A stretch of 64,000 bases of DNA from Blasia pusilla (GCA_050084515.1 CM114271.1:8680001-8744000), one strand, 5' to 3'. Positions 52,261 through 64,000 are shown, counted from the stretch's first letter. The notes: a model not told the origin generated them from the sequence alone. Program-made: numbers and translations.

Positions 52261-54100
52261 CCTACGTGGTCTTCTACCCTGGTCGTCCATCTCGTACGCC
52301 CAACTGGTAGGACCACTCACAATATATGGCGATGTGCTCACAAACTCCTCTACACCCTCCCCCTTGTCTGACGATGACACAAAAGGAGATCAAGGTGGTC
52401 CCTCACGTGGAGACCCTCGGAACCTCGCGCCACTCCGCGTAAAACCTCTAGGGCTACTCTTGGGTTCACCACCTTGCCTCTCAAAGTCTCGAATGGACTT
52501 CGTGATGACCCTCGTGCCCCTCTCACCCGATCACTCTCAACCTCATGAGTAATCCCTCAATCACTCATCCCAAACATGCGGCACTCAATCTACACTCTCC
52601 CTCCCCGAGACGTGTAACGTGCGGCAACACGCGGTGTGGTGCGACAAATCGACCAGGCTATCATCTCATCGACAACCTACCCTCAACTCCGCACATCCCA
52701 CACAAGTCTATGTCCCCTAAACCACATCCATAAATGATGCTCTCAGCATCTACACACCCAATATCCCCAAATAAACTACCCAAATCCCAGAATCCCTCAC
52801 ACGTGCAGGGTAAAAGACCATAATGGGTAACCTGAACACATGTAGATGTCCCTCCTCAGCAACTACAAATCTCGACCCTAACTCGGTCGTGGAGACAATA
52901 CCTCCAATCAGCAAGTCATACTCTTCCCGTACTGACGCTGCTCAAAACTCCTCGATAGACAGTGCGGTTCCCGCGGAACGGTGCGGCGTTATAGACGGCA
53001 CAGAACGACTACGAACGGCACGACCTTCGATGGTGGGATGCGGCACTCGGTGGAATACCCTCCTCAATCAACAATAAACCCATACTTTGCTCTGCAATGA
53101 TGGTGCAATGCAGCCACGAGCGGCACGGTGCGGCAATCGGCGGCGCGTTGCGGCTACGGGCGTCACGCCACGGTACTCGATCGTCGTCGAGCGGCTACCA
53201 ATCACAACATAGCAGCATGAAATCCAAACTCAAACACCACAACCGGAGGTCATCCGCCATCACTAGTTGATGACAAAATTTCAATGACGGTGGCGTCCAA
53301 AACAAAGGACATGGTGGTGACACAAGTCAAAGAATCAACGAACATCGTGGAAGACCCTCCACTCCGTAATGGCGGTAATGACAACCAAAGGGTGGACAAC
53401 GGACGGTGGACCCTTGACGGTGACGGTTGACCGTTGATGGTGATGATTGATTGTCGACTGTGATGGTTGACCTTCGATGGAGGACGGTTGATGGTGACTA
53501 TGACCGCGACGGCCGCCGCCGACATGGCGGCTGGTTTAGGGTTTGAACAATTTAACCCTCAAAATTGCCTAGCAATTGCATTTATGCAAGATTAACCATA
53601 ACTTTTGGATCGCAACTCCAAATTGCGCATTTTTTGTTGCACAATGTGCACAACTTCACGTTCTAGAACAGCATAAAAAAGTATTTATAATTGGATATTC
53701 CAGTAAAAGTCGATAGGGATTGTTGAAAAGCCCAATGTCTCTTTCTCCTGCACAAAATTTGGCAGCGCTTCCGCGCTGATTTCTCCCAACAAAAATGTAA
53801 AACCTATAAAAATACAAATCAGCAAGCTACATGGTGCTCTTGAGAGCACTGGAATGGGGCAACCCACCCCATACTCAATCCCTATAAAAATTGGGCAGCG
53901 CTTCTACACGCCACTCTTCCACAAAAAAAATCGGCAAATGCAAAGAACAATCAAAGCAGCCCTTGCTCCGATGAGCACTCCCATGAGCCTCTGAATAGGG
54001 AATACGGTCCCCAACGTGCAAAAACAGCAAGTGACCAATGAGCTCCCCTATGAAGCTCTCTCACTCTCTCATTCTCTCATTCCCTCTTTGTAAAGTAAGA
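52261..54100. other. probable copy C leader and unrecognised repeat DNA
   Basis: No coding region is supported. At about 52,960-53,170 the phrase GCGGCAC/GCGGC recurs. At about 53,390-53,520 a GACGGTTGA/GATGGTTGA phrase is repeated six to eight times with small changes. From 53,600 the DNA is AT-rich without signal. Confidence 0.4.
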
Positions 54101-54104
54101 TCCA

Positions 54105-54352
54105 ATCTCTCTTTATACCATCTCACACCGTAACTCTCAAAAGTGTGCACTCTCTCTCATGTCAAACCAAACCCACTCTCCTAATGAAAGGCTTGGGTTA
54201 CACTAACAAGGCAAGGGACCATAGCTCCGCCGCCTTATGCCAAGAGATTCAACAAAGAGAGAATGAGCTCTCAAGCTCCCTCTCTTGGAGGTATACCCCT
54301 TCCCTTTCCCAAGCTCTCTCAATGGTAACCTATGCTCGCAGGTTACCTCCTT
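54105..54352 (+). mobile_element. LTR fragment related to the 40.9/42.2-kb inverted repeat arms
   Basis: Close match to 40,895-41,145 (ATCTCACACC.TA.CTCTCAAA, CAAACCAAACCCACTCTCCTAATGA, GCCGCCTTATGCCAAGAG). Followed directly by a GA microsatellite. Confidence 0.65.
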
Positions 54353-54353
54353 G

Positions 54354-54433
<80 letters not shown>
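54354..54433 (+). repeat. (GA)n microsatellite
   Basis: About 39 uninterrupted GA units. Confidence 0.95.
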
Positions 54434-54435
<2 letters not shown>

Positions 54436-54439
54436 TTTG

Positions 54440-54720
54440 TGTGCACCATGGAGAATTTGTTGTGAGAGATCTACTTGATTTAATTGGAGATATTTTGGTA
54501 CTTGATCATCTCGATGTGTGGACACCATGGAGAATTTATTGTGAGAGATCTACTTGATTTAATTGGAGATATTGGTATTTGATCATCTTGATGTGTGGAT
54601 GCCATGAGGTACCATAGTATCTTGGGTGTTTTTGTGTGTGTGTGTGTTGGGTGATAGTGATGTGTATGCGCATGATAAAAGGGACTCGAATGGGTAACGT
54701 ATATATATATATATACATCG
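54440..54720 (+). repeat. duplicated LTR-start sequence and (TA)n
   Basis: A phrase of about 80-90 nt (CACCATGGAGAATTTxTTGTGAGAGATC, TTGATTTAATTGGAGATATT, GATCATCTxGATGTGTGGA) occurs twice in tandem, ending in the GATGCCATGAGGTACCATAGTATC start of the DNMT-gypsy-type LTR. A (TA)n lies at 54,702-54,715. Confidence 0.6.
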
Positions 54721-56710
54721 TCACTCTACTACACGGTCAACACTGACTACTCCATGTGGTGCAGCAACCTCCGCTGCACGACAATCTCCTTAAGCAGCAT
54801 GTTGAACCTCCCGTCAACAGATGCCGACAACCCATCGGCATTAGCGCATATGTCTCCACCAGTGACACTCCAACACAGACCATCAATGCCAATAACCCAT
54901 CTTGATCCTAATCAAAGCTATACTAGCCACTTGAAACTCCATCAAAACTCTTAACTGCCAACACATATCACAAACCACGACATGAAAGTACCATGTCGAA
55001 AAAATCTCTCCTACTATATAGCCCGAATCAATCATGTTTGGATCCAACCATGTCAATCCGTCTACCGCGGCTTCCTCTGACCGACTACGTTGCCCACCTT
55101 GCTATTGCCACCCATCTCGACCACTCCCAACTCTCCCACCTCTCCCAATCCCGCAACCGGCTCTCAACCTCCTTAACTCAACTTTGCAACTATGTTGGCA
55201 ACCCGCGTCAAAGGGGCTAGCCCTGACTATGGCTTCTTCAACTTGGGCGTTCATACCCCAACCTCTTGTCCTAGAATCGCGGAGCTCCCTCGACTCGATC
55301 TAAGTATATGACTCCTCTTAGAGCTCCCTATGGCTCCCTTTTGTCCGTGGGCTACTTTGATTGTGACCTCCCAATTTTTTTCCCTTCCGGAATTTCTACC
55401 AACTTTGGCCTTGGCGTGGGCTCTGCCTTCACTCCTTATGTCCATGCATGCGTCTCTATGGACATGACTCCCCGTAACCCAACTCCTTCTCTTGCACGCG
55501 TTCCTTGTATCGCTCGCAGACCTTGAACTCGCTTGCCTATCTGCAAACAACGCATTCCCCCTGACCCCTTGCCTTTTTCTCATGTAAAATGAGAGTAAAA
55601 TGGCTCACCGGGCCAACTCCACTCTTGAATCTACGTCGGCATATGGAGCCACATCCATCCTCTACTATAAGGAAATCGGGATGCTAACACCCTAGTTCCT
55701 ACTTACACACAAGCAAGAGAGTTGCTCCAAAGGGTCAACATGAGAAAAATGGCTTGAGAAAGCCATCTCTCCCTCTCTTATAACCTTAGGAAGAGCCAAA
55801 AGGCTTTTCCTCCAAAACTAGCGTCTCTAATTGTAACCTACAAGCACAATTTACCAGGTGACCGTTGACTCGGTCTACAAGTCATATGGCCAGAAATAGA
55901 AAAGAAGGGAAATTGTAAAAAATGACGCTCCCAACGCAATGGACCGTCATCAACCTCATGCGACACCTCAAGACAAAGTCATACCAACAACGTCCGTTGA
56001 CTCTCTATGGCGTCAACGCGGTAGAACTCTACTTGTCGACTAACTAAGATGGGAAAGATGTAATAATTTGTTTCTTCAAGAAATGTAGATGCATTCAAAT
56101 ATTGACTTTCCATCACAAAATTCATGGTAATAGAAGCAATCTCAAAAGTACCAGTAATCACAATAGTACTAACATCACCAAACTTGTATTGGATGTACAA
56201 AGCACGAAAGACATTATGCAAGACAATAAAGTTGAGAATTGCTTCCCTATTGAATTACTTTTCTTATTGAGTAAAGATTGGTAAAATTGAAGAGATGAGA
56301 ATGAAAGACTTCCATGTTGTGCGCGAGTATTTTAATCTCTCTTCATTGAAAAAAAGCCCTCCCAAGTTGGAAACCTTAAAGCATGGCCTCTATCAGTTGC
56401 CTTCGTGGTGGATCGCGTCCTAACAATCAAGAACAACAAGATGTTTAAAACATTAAAAATAAATTCATCACTATAAGTATTGGAGTGCACATTTGAGTTG
56501 TAGTTAAAATTGCGGAGTATGCCGCAAGGCCTTGGCAACTTGATCAAAAGAGACAAAGCCATAAGGAAAGGTGTTTGAAAGCCCATGGGGGACTTTCTTA
56601 GATAGATTAGTATTTCTTAAAGGATGAAGCATAATAGTTAGGTGAGTTATCCATGAATCATATGTGGAGGTTTAGGATTTCTCATATATCCCATGTTACA
56701 AATCTATATA
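54721..56710. other. no gene recognised
   Basis: Only short open frames with low-information composition (CT-rich at 55,000-55,600, AT-rich afterwards). No domain recognised on either strand. Confidence 0.4.
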
Positions 56711-56711
56711 T

Positions 56712-57480
56712 TATCTATATTATTATGGGAGACTGCATTCTTGATTTGCAAACACCTCTATGCTTGACACGTGGCAACTGGGCAACAAAAAAATATTTCA
56801 CATGCTACTGGAAGCAAATAAAAATTTGGATTTATGTGCAATATCATTAACCTCTTTCCTTCACGGGTTATACTCTAACTCTTCAAACACTTTTTTATTT
56901 CCCTTTCATTGCACGGACATCTTGTTTATATTATTATGGGAGAGTGCCTTCTTGATTTGCAAACACCTCTATGCTTGACACCTGGTAATTGGACAACAAG
57001 AAAATGTTTCACATGATACGGGCAGCAAATAAAAATTTGAATTTATGTGCAACATCATTAATCTCTTCCCTTCACGGGTTATACACTAACTCTTCAAACA
57101 TTTTTTAATTTCATGTGCATCACACGGGCACCTTATCTATATTATTGTGGGAGAGTGCCTTCTTAATTTGCAAATACCTCTATGCTTGACACGTGGCAAC
57201 TGGGCAACAAGAAAATATTTCATATGTTACGGGTAACAAATAAAAATTTGAATTTATGTGCAACATCATTGACCTCTTCTCTTCACGAGTTATACACTAA
57301 CTCTTTGAACACTTTTTAATTTCCCTTGCATCGCATGGGCACCTTATTTATATTATTATGGGAGGAGGTCCTAATTGATTTGCAATTTGACACGTTGCAA
57401 CAAGAAAATGTTCAAATTTAAATAAATTTACATGGAGCATCATTAATCTCTTCCCATAAGTATTATCTCTAAACACTTTT
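56712..57480 (+). repeat. tandem array of ~210-bp repeats (about 4 units), Helitron-like wording
   Basis: The landmark TATATTATTxTGGGAGAGTGCC starts units at about 56,717, 56,929, 57,135 and 57,349. Each continues with GATTTGCAAACACCTCTATGCTTGACAC, TGGCAACTGGGCAACAAG, AAAAATTTGxATTTATGTGCA, CATCATTAAxCTCTTCC and CACGGGCACCTTAT. The last unit is shortened. The TCTATATTATTATGGG start and CACGGGCACC end recall Helitron ends, but no hairpin or CTAG terminus was confirmed. It lies about 270 nt upstream of PIGW. Confidence 0.75.
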
Positions 57481-57746
57481 TAATGAGGGGGAATTAAAAC
57501 GTGCTTATTATTAAGAGTCCAATTTTTTAAAGAAACATTTTTCTATTACCTAAATAGAATGGCTCCATGTCCGGCCACTAGTTCCCACGAATTCAATTGT
57601 AATTCAAAAATATACATCCCCACTAGGTAGTTACCTTCCATTCTGCCAGTGCGATTTGGAAAATTGACGAGCGCTCTGTCACCGAGGGCCTTCTAAGTGA
57701 CAATTCCGACGAAAGAAATTCTTGAGGCTTTCACATTCGTGAAGAT

Positions 57747-60074
57747 ATGGAGACGATGAACGCCAGCGTAGTGGAGGGCGCCCAACTGAAAGAGCTCAAG
57801 GAAGCGTGAGTTGCGGTACACTGGATTCTGGTGGTTTCGCATGCCTAGAGTGTGGAAGTTGTAAATTATATCTCCGCTCGTCGTTTGAATGGTGAAAGCT
57901 GCAATGGAAGCGAGTGAATTACTGGATCTTATTTGCTTGCATCAAGGTGCTCTATGCTTCGTTGATTTTTCTTGTGTTACTCCGACTTGATGGCCTCTTG
58001 GGGTTTCGCTTTCCAGTTCGTACAAAGTAAGATCAGGAAGGGGTTTTGAATGCTTTTTCTGTGGACTCCGATCTGCACTGTTGTAGCTTCTTACTGAGAC
58101 TACGTCAAATGTCCAGATTCGTGAGTAATTTGCATGGCTCGACAATGCTGGAGATTGCTGCACTTTCAGCTGTCGTACCTGTAAGTGATCACTATTTTCG
58201 ACTCGTGCTCTAGTTGAACGCAATGAATCACATCTGGCTTATTTCCGTAGAGGTCGTGGTTTTTACAGCTTTACTGTTGCCTCAAGATTTATGGAACCTT
58301 TTCTCATTAGTAACAGGACGAGAAAAAAGAAGAAAAACTGGAACCTGTTCTCCGCTGTTGGTTCAATTCGCAATGATCCATTGAATATCAGCTTCTCTGG
58401 AGCCTAATGTGGATTTAGATACAATTAACTTCTCATGTTGTGAAATTTTATCTTAGAGATCTCATGCTCATGGTTCAGATGTTTTCTCCGCTTGTCACAT
58501 TCATGACCTACTTATATTCTGGTCGCAGGCGTTTATCATCTTGCGCCAAATCGGTGGCCTTCTCTTTGAGTCTGGTGAGTTAAACCTTAAGACCCAGAGT
58601 ATGTAATTTACATGGCTGGTGATTACTCTTGATTTCGTTACTTGAGGTGAGCAGAGCTCAGACCGTGTTTCTAATGTACGTTTGTGCCACGTTGGGGAGC
58701 ACTATAACTAATAGCCCTATTCGAGTTTTCTGGCCTTCTTTTCTAATCAGGTTGCGTTAACTTGTAGCTACAGAGTCCCATGTGCAGTGGCTAGCATAGA
58801 ACACTACCTTCAAAATTTTTGGCTGTCCTGTGCAGGATGTGGGAATGTCGATACCAGCAGTCAGCATGCGAAGGAGAAGAAAAAAGAGATAGGATGTGGT
58901 GCCAGTAGATCTGGAACCCTGCTGCTTAATGATTTCATATTTGTCATTGTGCCGACTCTCGCTTGCCTGACGGTAAGAGGCATTCCTTAGAGCTACTTCT
59001 GAGGATGCAACTACTTCCAATTTGGTATACAATGAATCATTGTCATGGAGGTCAGGCCTCACACCTTGCACCGTCCAGAGAGCTTTGTATGGTAGATGAA
59101 TACATGCCAGAAAAGGTCATAGATAGACATGGTTGCGAGGGGGTCAGCTAGGGTACTTAGCTGGGGCAAGGAATACCGGCATATCTGTGGCTATGAGCCT
59201 TGCCCGGTGTGGTCATCATCCACTGTGCTTTGAGAGGAATTCATGTATGGCTTCAAATAGACCTGCATGTGTGCAGTTGGTGGGTTTTCTGTTTATTGCA
59301 GGTTCTTGCTGACTGGATATACAGCATAACTGCAGTTGCACTTTGCCTTGCAGTCGTAGCAGTTACAGTCGCTGTAAGGTAATCTCTAATGGTCTTCCTA
59401 TTGCCATGGCATTCTTGCTTTATAGATATGTCTGCCATATTGAGTTTTTGAAGTCCTACTTTATTAGCTTTTCCAGGATAAGCGAGCGGGAAGTAGGGAA
59501 AGTTGTCACATTTCAAAAATCTTGTGGGCTTCGGTTTACAAGACTCCTTTTAGAATCATATGTAGGTGTGGTTTGCAGGTTTAGATGTCAGAACTGGTCT
59601 TGGCTCCTCTGTAGATTGTTACTTGAGAGACTTCTCACATGTGGATTTGGAGTTGGTGTGTTAGTCGTTCTCAATTCCTTTCAGTGCTACAGTTTTAATT
59701 ATTTGAGTCTTGTGTATCTTTAACATGTAGATCAACACCACAAACTAGAGGGGCTTCCCTTTCTCAAGGTGAAGGAGTTGGTACAGACTCTCGCAAGGAT
59801 TTTTTGTCATCTTTCAGGTTTACAATGGTAAAACTCAGTCACAGACCAGGAAGAATTGCTTTGCTTTGTCGTATGGTTTCCTGTTAATATCGCTCGCATG
59901 CCCTGTTTTATGGGTGAAATGTGCATGGCATAAACGTTTGAACCCACTGACTGCTGAAACTTACCTCTCAGTGTGTGCTTATAGATGTTGGTGACTTGTG
60001 TTAGCATTCTTGCTGTGGACTTCAATGTCTTCCCAAGGCGCTATGCAAAAACAGAGACATACGGCACTGGACTG
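57747..60074 (+). CDS. PIGW: PIGW/GWT1-type GPI-anchor inositol acyltransferase, exons 1-7 (3' part beyond)
   Basis: Host gene. ER-membrane enzyme that acylates the inositol of GlcN-PI in GPI-anchor synthesis. Exons read by eye: 57,747-57,805; 58,117-58,180; 58,529-58,574; 58,836-58,972; 59,302-59,378; 59,731-59,827; 59,985-60,074. All introns are GT-AG, and the phases join into 190 uninterrupted codons. Diagnostic blocks: [16 protein letters not shown] at residues 18-33, as in the N-terminus of GWT1/PIGW proteins; [16 protein letters not shown] (membrane segment); [19 protein letters not shown] (membrane segment); and [20 protein letters not shown] with YGTG, the family's most conserved stretch. 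The last exon ends with a donor (GTATGA) and the rest of the gene is not in the window. A copia element occupies the following intron. No frame damage is seen, so it is probably functional if that intron is spliced. Confidence 0.9.
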
Positions 60075-60079
60075 GTATG

Positions 60080-60321
60080 ATTTCTGAAGGTGTTCTATGA
60101 GTTGCTTAATTGGGTATTCTGAATTTCGAGATCAGATTTGGCTGCATCTCTTTGGTAATGAAGATTGGGCATAGTCTGGTTGATCAACTTACAGATGAAG
60201 CTAGTCCCATCCATGTTTGAACAGAGTTCCTGTGATGAAGAAAATTCAAACCAATTAATTGCATCTTTGAAGAGTTTTGTAGATGGAACTTGTGAATCGA
60301 AACAATGAACTAACTCTAACA
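60080..60321 (-). mobile_element. copia 3' LTR
   Basis: Starts on the minus strand with TGTTAGAGTTAGTTC right after GTGGGAG, the usual copia polypurine-LTR junction. The other end, near the PIGW donor at 60,075, was not resolved to the base. About 240 nt, short as for many copia LTRs. Confidence 0.55.
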
Positions 60322-60366
60322 CTCCCACTGAGCTAGGATAATCTAGCTGGAAGAACATGCAGCTGT

Positions 60367-61860
60367 CTACTCGAAAAGAGTCGTATCTCCCACGCAGTTG
60401 CATATCCTACATCCTAATATTTGGAGTAAGAAATAATGTTGGTCTTTAGATAGACTTTTAGTCAAAACATCAGCAGCCTGAACTGAGGATCTACATTCTT
60501 GTAGACGAATATTTTGTTGTTGAATGTGTTCTGATATGAAGAAGAATTTTAGTTCCAAATGTCGGATTTTGGAATTGGAACAAAAATTATTTGATAGTTG
60601 AATTGCAGCTTGATTGTCTTCGTAAAGAATTGTTGGAGTTTGCTGTAAAAAACCAATCTCAGCAAGTAAATGTCGAATCCAAAGTATTTCTTTGGTGGCC
60701 TCATTAAGGGCTATATATTCAGCTTCTGTAGTAGACTGTGCAGTAACTGTCTGCTTCCTTGAGGCCCAATGTACTGCACCTCCTGCCATGATAAGAACAA
60801 ATCCTGAAATAGATTTTCTATCATCTTTAGAAGAAGCGAAACTGGCATCTGCATAGGCCTGAAGAGTAAAATCATGGGTGGAACCATCAAAGGTGATACC
60901 CATATTCAAGTTCCTTCAAATACCTTAGAACATGCATGGCAGCTTGCCAATGCTCAATAGAATAGTTGGACATGTATTTACATAACTGGCCGACACTGAA
61001 AGAGATGTCAGGACGAGTCATGGTTGAAGCATACATAAGACTTCCAACTATCGTAGCATATGGATATTGCTGAAAATGAGCAAGATCATCACTTGTAGGA
61101 GCAGATGTGGGCTTGGACAATGTTGTCCCAGGCACAGAAGGGGTAGAAACTGTATGACAATCTTTCATACCGAATTCTACAAGTTTTTCACAGATATACC
61201 TTTGTTGGTGCAAAGAAATCTTGTGATGTGCCCTGTCTCTTACCACCTGAAGTCCTAACAAGTGATGAAGCTCTCCCATGTCAACCATTTAAAAAATGGA
61301 CTGAACATGAATTTTAAATTGTTGTAGCTGAATGAGATTATCTGCTAGGATAGCAAGATCATCTACATATACAGCAATTATGAGTAATTGATCTGTAGAA
61401 GATCGTTTGTGATATAGACAAGGATCATAAGTACTTCTGAAAAAACCTGCAGAAGTCAAATATCCATCCATCTTTTGATACCAAGCTCGGGAGGATTGCT
61501 TCAAGCCATAAAGAGCTTTCTTCAGAAGACATACCTGTGGACCTTGATCAGTTACCTCAAAACCGGGAGGTTGATGCATGTGTATGATTTCTTGTAGATC
61601 ACCATGAAGAAAAGCAGTCTTGACGTCCATTTGATGTAGTTCAGCATTGCGAACAGCAGCAATGGAAAGCAGCATCCGGAGAGAAGTGATATTTATGACA
61701 GGAGAAAATGTTTCTTTGTAATCAATTCCTTCTTTCTGTGAATAACCTTTGGCTACCAGCCTGGCTTTGTACTTGAGAATACTTCCTGAAGAAGACCGTT
61801 TGATCTTAAAAACCCATTTACAAGAGACTATATTGGTAGTATCTGTGGATGACTTGTGCT
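60367..61860 (-). pseudogene. copia reverse transcriptase-RNase H
   Basis: RT: CKWVFKIKRSSSG, YKARLVAKGYSQKEGIDY, MDVKTAFLHGDL, then the catalytic AVYVDDLAIL box at about 61,375-61,350. A stop at 61,289 follows VQSIF; the frame continues with GELHHLLGLQV to 60,887. RNase H lies in another frame (60,909-60,367): LQAYADASFASSKDDRKS, GGAVHWASRKQTV, STTEAEYIAL, ILYEDNQAAIQL, ADVLTKSL. All catalytic residues are present, so the breaks are recent. Confidence 0.85.
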
Positions 61861-61862
61861 TT

Positions 61863-63460
61863 TTAAGGGTTTGTCACAAGAATCCAGGTTTTGTTTTCAT
61901 GAAGAGAGGCAATTTCAGCTTCCATAGCAGTTTGCCATTCATGAGAATCTGATCTAGAGAGAGCTTCTGTTCTAGTGAGTGGATCAGATTGGATACAAGA
62001 AGAGAGAAGAATGTTTGAGCAAGCAGCATCATACATATGTACTGGTACAGATGTTCGTGATGATCGCCTAGGATGAAAAGATGTGGGCAGATGTCCCATG
62101 GATTTCTCTAAAGCAACAGCACCTGTTTCTTTTGAAGTATCTCCCACTATTTCAGTATTTGTCTGAACTGTAGTTTTTCTTACTGCTTTAGGGACAGTTA
62201 TCAGTTCAGAGTTTTCTACTGGGAAATAATAAAAAAATGGAGAGTAAGTAGAGTGAAAAACAGGAGAGAAGGAGAAAGGAGTATCTTCATTGAAGACAAC
62301 ATCTTTGCTGAGAAAAACACGTTTTGTATTGGGATTGAAAAGTTTATAACATCTAGAACCAATCTGATAACCAAGGAATATACATTCTTCACCCATAGAA
62401 TCCATCTTTCTTCTTCTCTCAGCTGGAATGAGAGCAAATGCTTGACATCCAAACACTCGAAGATGTGTGAGAGTAGGTTTGAGACCACTCCAAGCTTCAG
62501 AAGGTGTTGTTGAAAGAGTTTGAGTAGGACTCAAGTTGCGAAGATAGTTAGCTGTAACAATTGCTTCTCCCCAAAATGATATAGGAAGGCGCATGTGAAT
62601 GAGCATACATCTTTCCGTTTCCTGTAGTGTGCGGTTGAGTCTTTCAGCAGATCCATTCTGCATAGGAGAATCTCTTCCTGTGCGTTGATGAAGAATACCA
62701 AAAGTCTGAAGAAAAACTTGGAAAGAAGAGTCTATGTATTCACCACCTCCATCTGTTCTGAGAACACGAATCTGGAGGCCAGTTTCTTTCTCAACCATGA
62801 TTTTGAACTTCTGGAATGTAGAAAAGACATCTGACTTCTTGTGAAGAATATAGACAAAGGATTTCTTTGTATATTGGTCAAGAAAAGTACAGAAATAGTA
62901 GGCGTTTCCAATACTGGGTGTCTTCATTGGTCCTGCCAGATCACTGTGAATCAGATCTAGAGCCTTTTGAACTGGAAGATCTTGTCCATCTCCTGTGATA
63001 TGTTGCCTGATGAGCTTGCCTTTAGCACAGCTTGTACAGAAATTGAGATCATTGACATGATCTAGACCTTGAACCATTTTCTTTTGATGTAGTTGCAATA
63101 AATGCTGATTGTTGAGATGTCCCATACGATTGTGCCAGAGGTTGGATGAACTTCTGGCTATCAAAATTGTCGATGGAGTACAAGGTTGACATTCAATTAG
63201 ATACATGCCATGCCTGGCAAAACCTGTACCTAAACAATGACCTTGCTTGATGAGTTCAAAAGACATATTGTGAGAATAGAAAAGGGTATCTATAGAGTTT
63301 TCAGCAAGTTTCTTCACAGAAACAATATTGTGCTGTCCTGTAGGAATGAACAGAACATTGGAAAGAGTATGTAATTCGAAAGAGCCTTTGACAAAAAGCT
63401 TTAATTGAACATTCCCAGTAGCTGTAGCATATATTTTGCCATTGCCTATTCCAGAAATGA
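61863..63460 (-). pseudogene. copia GAG-pre-integrase and integrase
   Basis: One long frame from about 63,450 (GNVQLKLFVKGSFELHTLSN) through 63,317-61,863. GAG-pre-integrase region LWHNRMGHLNNQHL with the HHCC finger (FCTSCAKGK). Integrase core HSDLAGPMKTPSIGNAYYF, LRTDGGGEYID and PMQNGSAERLNRTLQE give D, D and E. Then FWGEAIVTANYLRNLSPT and the VFGCQAFALIP to C-terminal region, ending near HEWQTAMEAEIASLHENKTW. Intact over 484 residues. Confidence 0.85.
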
Positions 63461-64000
63461 GAATGGAGAAATAGGAAGGAAATTAGAGAACAGTTCTCTT
63501 TGACAGCAAACATGGGAATTTGAACCAGAATCAAGGATCCAAAGTTTGGAAAGATCTGGGAAAATAGATGTAGAGGATCTTTGTATCATAAACAGATAGA
63601 GTGGTTCATCTGGTTGTAGTTCCTCAGATGTGGAGCATGTTAATGCTTGAGTGATAGGTGAAGTATTGAGTAGTAAAGATGAGGTATCTTCTGGTTGAGT
63701 TTTGCAGAACTCACGGAATTTCTTGAGAAATTTTCTGTTAGGACATTTGCTAGAGATGTGATCTTTCTCATTACAAATGTAACAGTAAGGCTGTTTTCCA
63801 TTCCTCTGAGGAATGTTTCTTTGATACTGAGTAGATATAGACTGAAATGGACGTTTCCTGGTAGAATTATTAATAGAATTGGAAACTAGAATACTTTCAA
63901 AATTGGAAGGTTTATCTAGTTCAGAATCATACAATACTCCAGTTTGAAGATCGTCAAAAGAAGGTTTATCTTTCTGCATCAATACGTGAATGAGAGATTT
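63446..64000 (-). pseudogene. copia gag zinc knuckle and protease, partial
   Basis: Frame 63,982-63,446: the CCHC knuckle CYICNEKDHISSKCP (C-x2-C-x4-H-x4-C) and, 90 residues on, the protease active site LWILDSGSNSHVC. It ends in a frame break at about 63,450, where the next frame picks up without a gap. The N-terminal gag lies outside the window. Confidence 0.85.

Larger units (their letters stand above)
60080..64000 (-). mobile_element. Ty1/copia retrotransposon, antisense in PIGW intron 7
   Basis: Minus-strand element with gag, protease, integrase, RT and RNase H in copia order. The 3' end lies at low coordinates: RNase H ends near 60,400, a polypurine tract (CAGTGGGAG) precedes TGTTAGAG at 60,321 on the minus strand, and the 3' LTR covers roughly 60,080-60,321. 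The 5' LTR lies beyond the window, so the insertion target duplication cannot be checked. There are two or three frame breaks and one stop, so it is recently but certainly disabled. Confidence 0.85.

Noticed and set aside
54993-55583. Overlapping open frames on both strands
   Set aside because: Compositionally biased CT-rich repeat DNA. No recognisable protein and no splice or start evidence.
59343-59723. 126-residue open frame in PIGW
   Set aside because: It runs across intron 5 in a frame unrelated to the exons. Exon 5 ends at 59,378 and exon 6 begins at 59,731 in a different frame.

Overview
The window is nuclear DNA of a land plant or close streptophyte relative, from a large genome packed with transposable elements. 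The evidence is spliced genes with GT-AG introns, Ty1/copia and Ty3/gypsy elements with a plant-type initiator-Met tRNA primer site, a chromodomain gypsy lineage, a CACTA-like end, long (GA)n microsatellites, and one host gene recognisable as PIGW/GWT1 (GPI-anchor inositol acylation). The species cannot be fixed from sequence alone. Almost everything else is mobile, mostly broken, and nested.

Layout. (1) 1-2,788 and 29,341-31,341 are two halves of one plus-strand Ty3/gypsy element (copy A). Its polyprotein order is protease, then a C5-cytosine DNA methyltransferase (DNMT) domain, then reverse transcriptase, RNase H and integrase. (2) Its RT-to-integrase interval is split by a DNA transposon complex (2,789 to about 29,335) with GA-rich terminal inverted repeats. 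The complex holds two tandem units of about 7.8 kb (starting at 2,789 and 10,613) plus the tail of a third. Each unit carries two divergent genes: a minus-strand zinc-ribbon/SWIM transposase (Mutator-like by architecture) and a plus-strand gene encoding a coiled coil, a ParB-like domain and an N4/N6-type DNA methyltransferase fold. The introns and shared promoter region of both genes are filled with about 27-bp near-perfect palindromes (13-nt arm GCAACCCGTCGGA). (3) The methyltransferase gene of unit 2 is itself split (about 19,920-26,150) by a chromovirus LTR and a minus-strand DNMT-gypsy (copy B). (4) 31.3-42.7 kb holds LTR remnants, microsatellites, an array of roughly 345-bp tandem repeats, a CACTA-like end, a plus-strand DNMT-gypsy 3' half (copy D) and a large inverted repeat. 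(5) 42.75-45.2 kb is a truncated minus-strand chromovirus. (6) 45.65-52.1 kb is another minus-strand DNMT-gypsy (copy C), with a 1-kb chromovirus solo LTR in its RNase H. (7) 52-57.5 kb is mostly unrecognised repeat debris, ending in roughly 210-bp tandem repeats. (8) 57,747-60,074 holds the first seven exons of PIGW. (9) From about 60.08 kb to the window end an antisense Ty1/copia element occupies the next intron.

Two unrelated mobile lineages here each carry a DNA methyltransferase: a eukaryotic-type cytosine DNMT inside a gypsy polyprotein, and a phage/bacterial-style ParB plus N4/N6-methyltransferase protein inside a DNA transposon whose non-coding parts are studded with CpG-rich palindromes. 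They are nested in each other in both directions. All copies in this window carry stops or frameshifts, but comparing copies shows what the intact proteins looked like.
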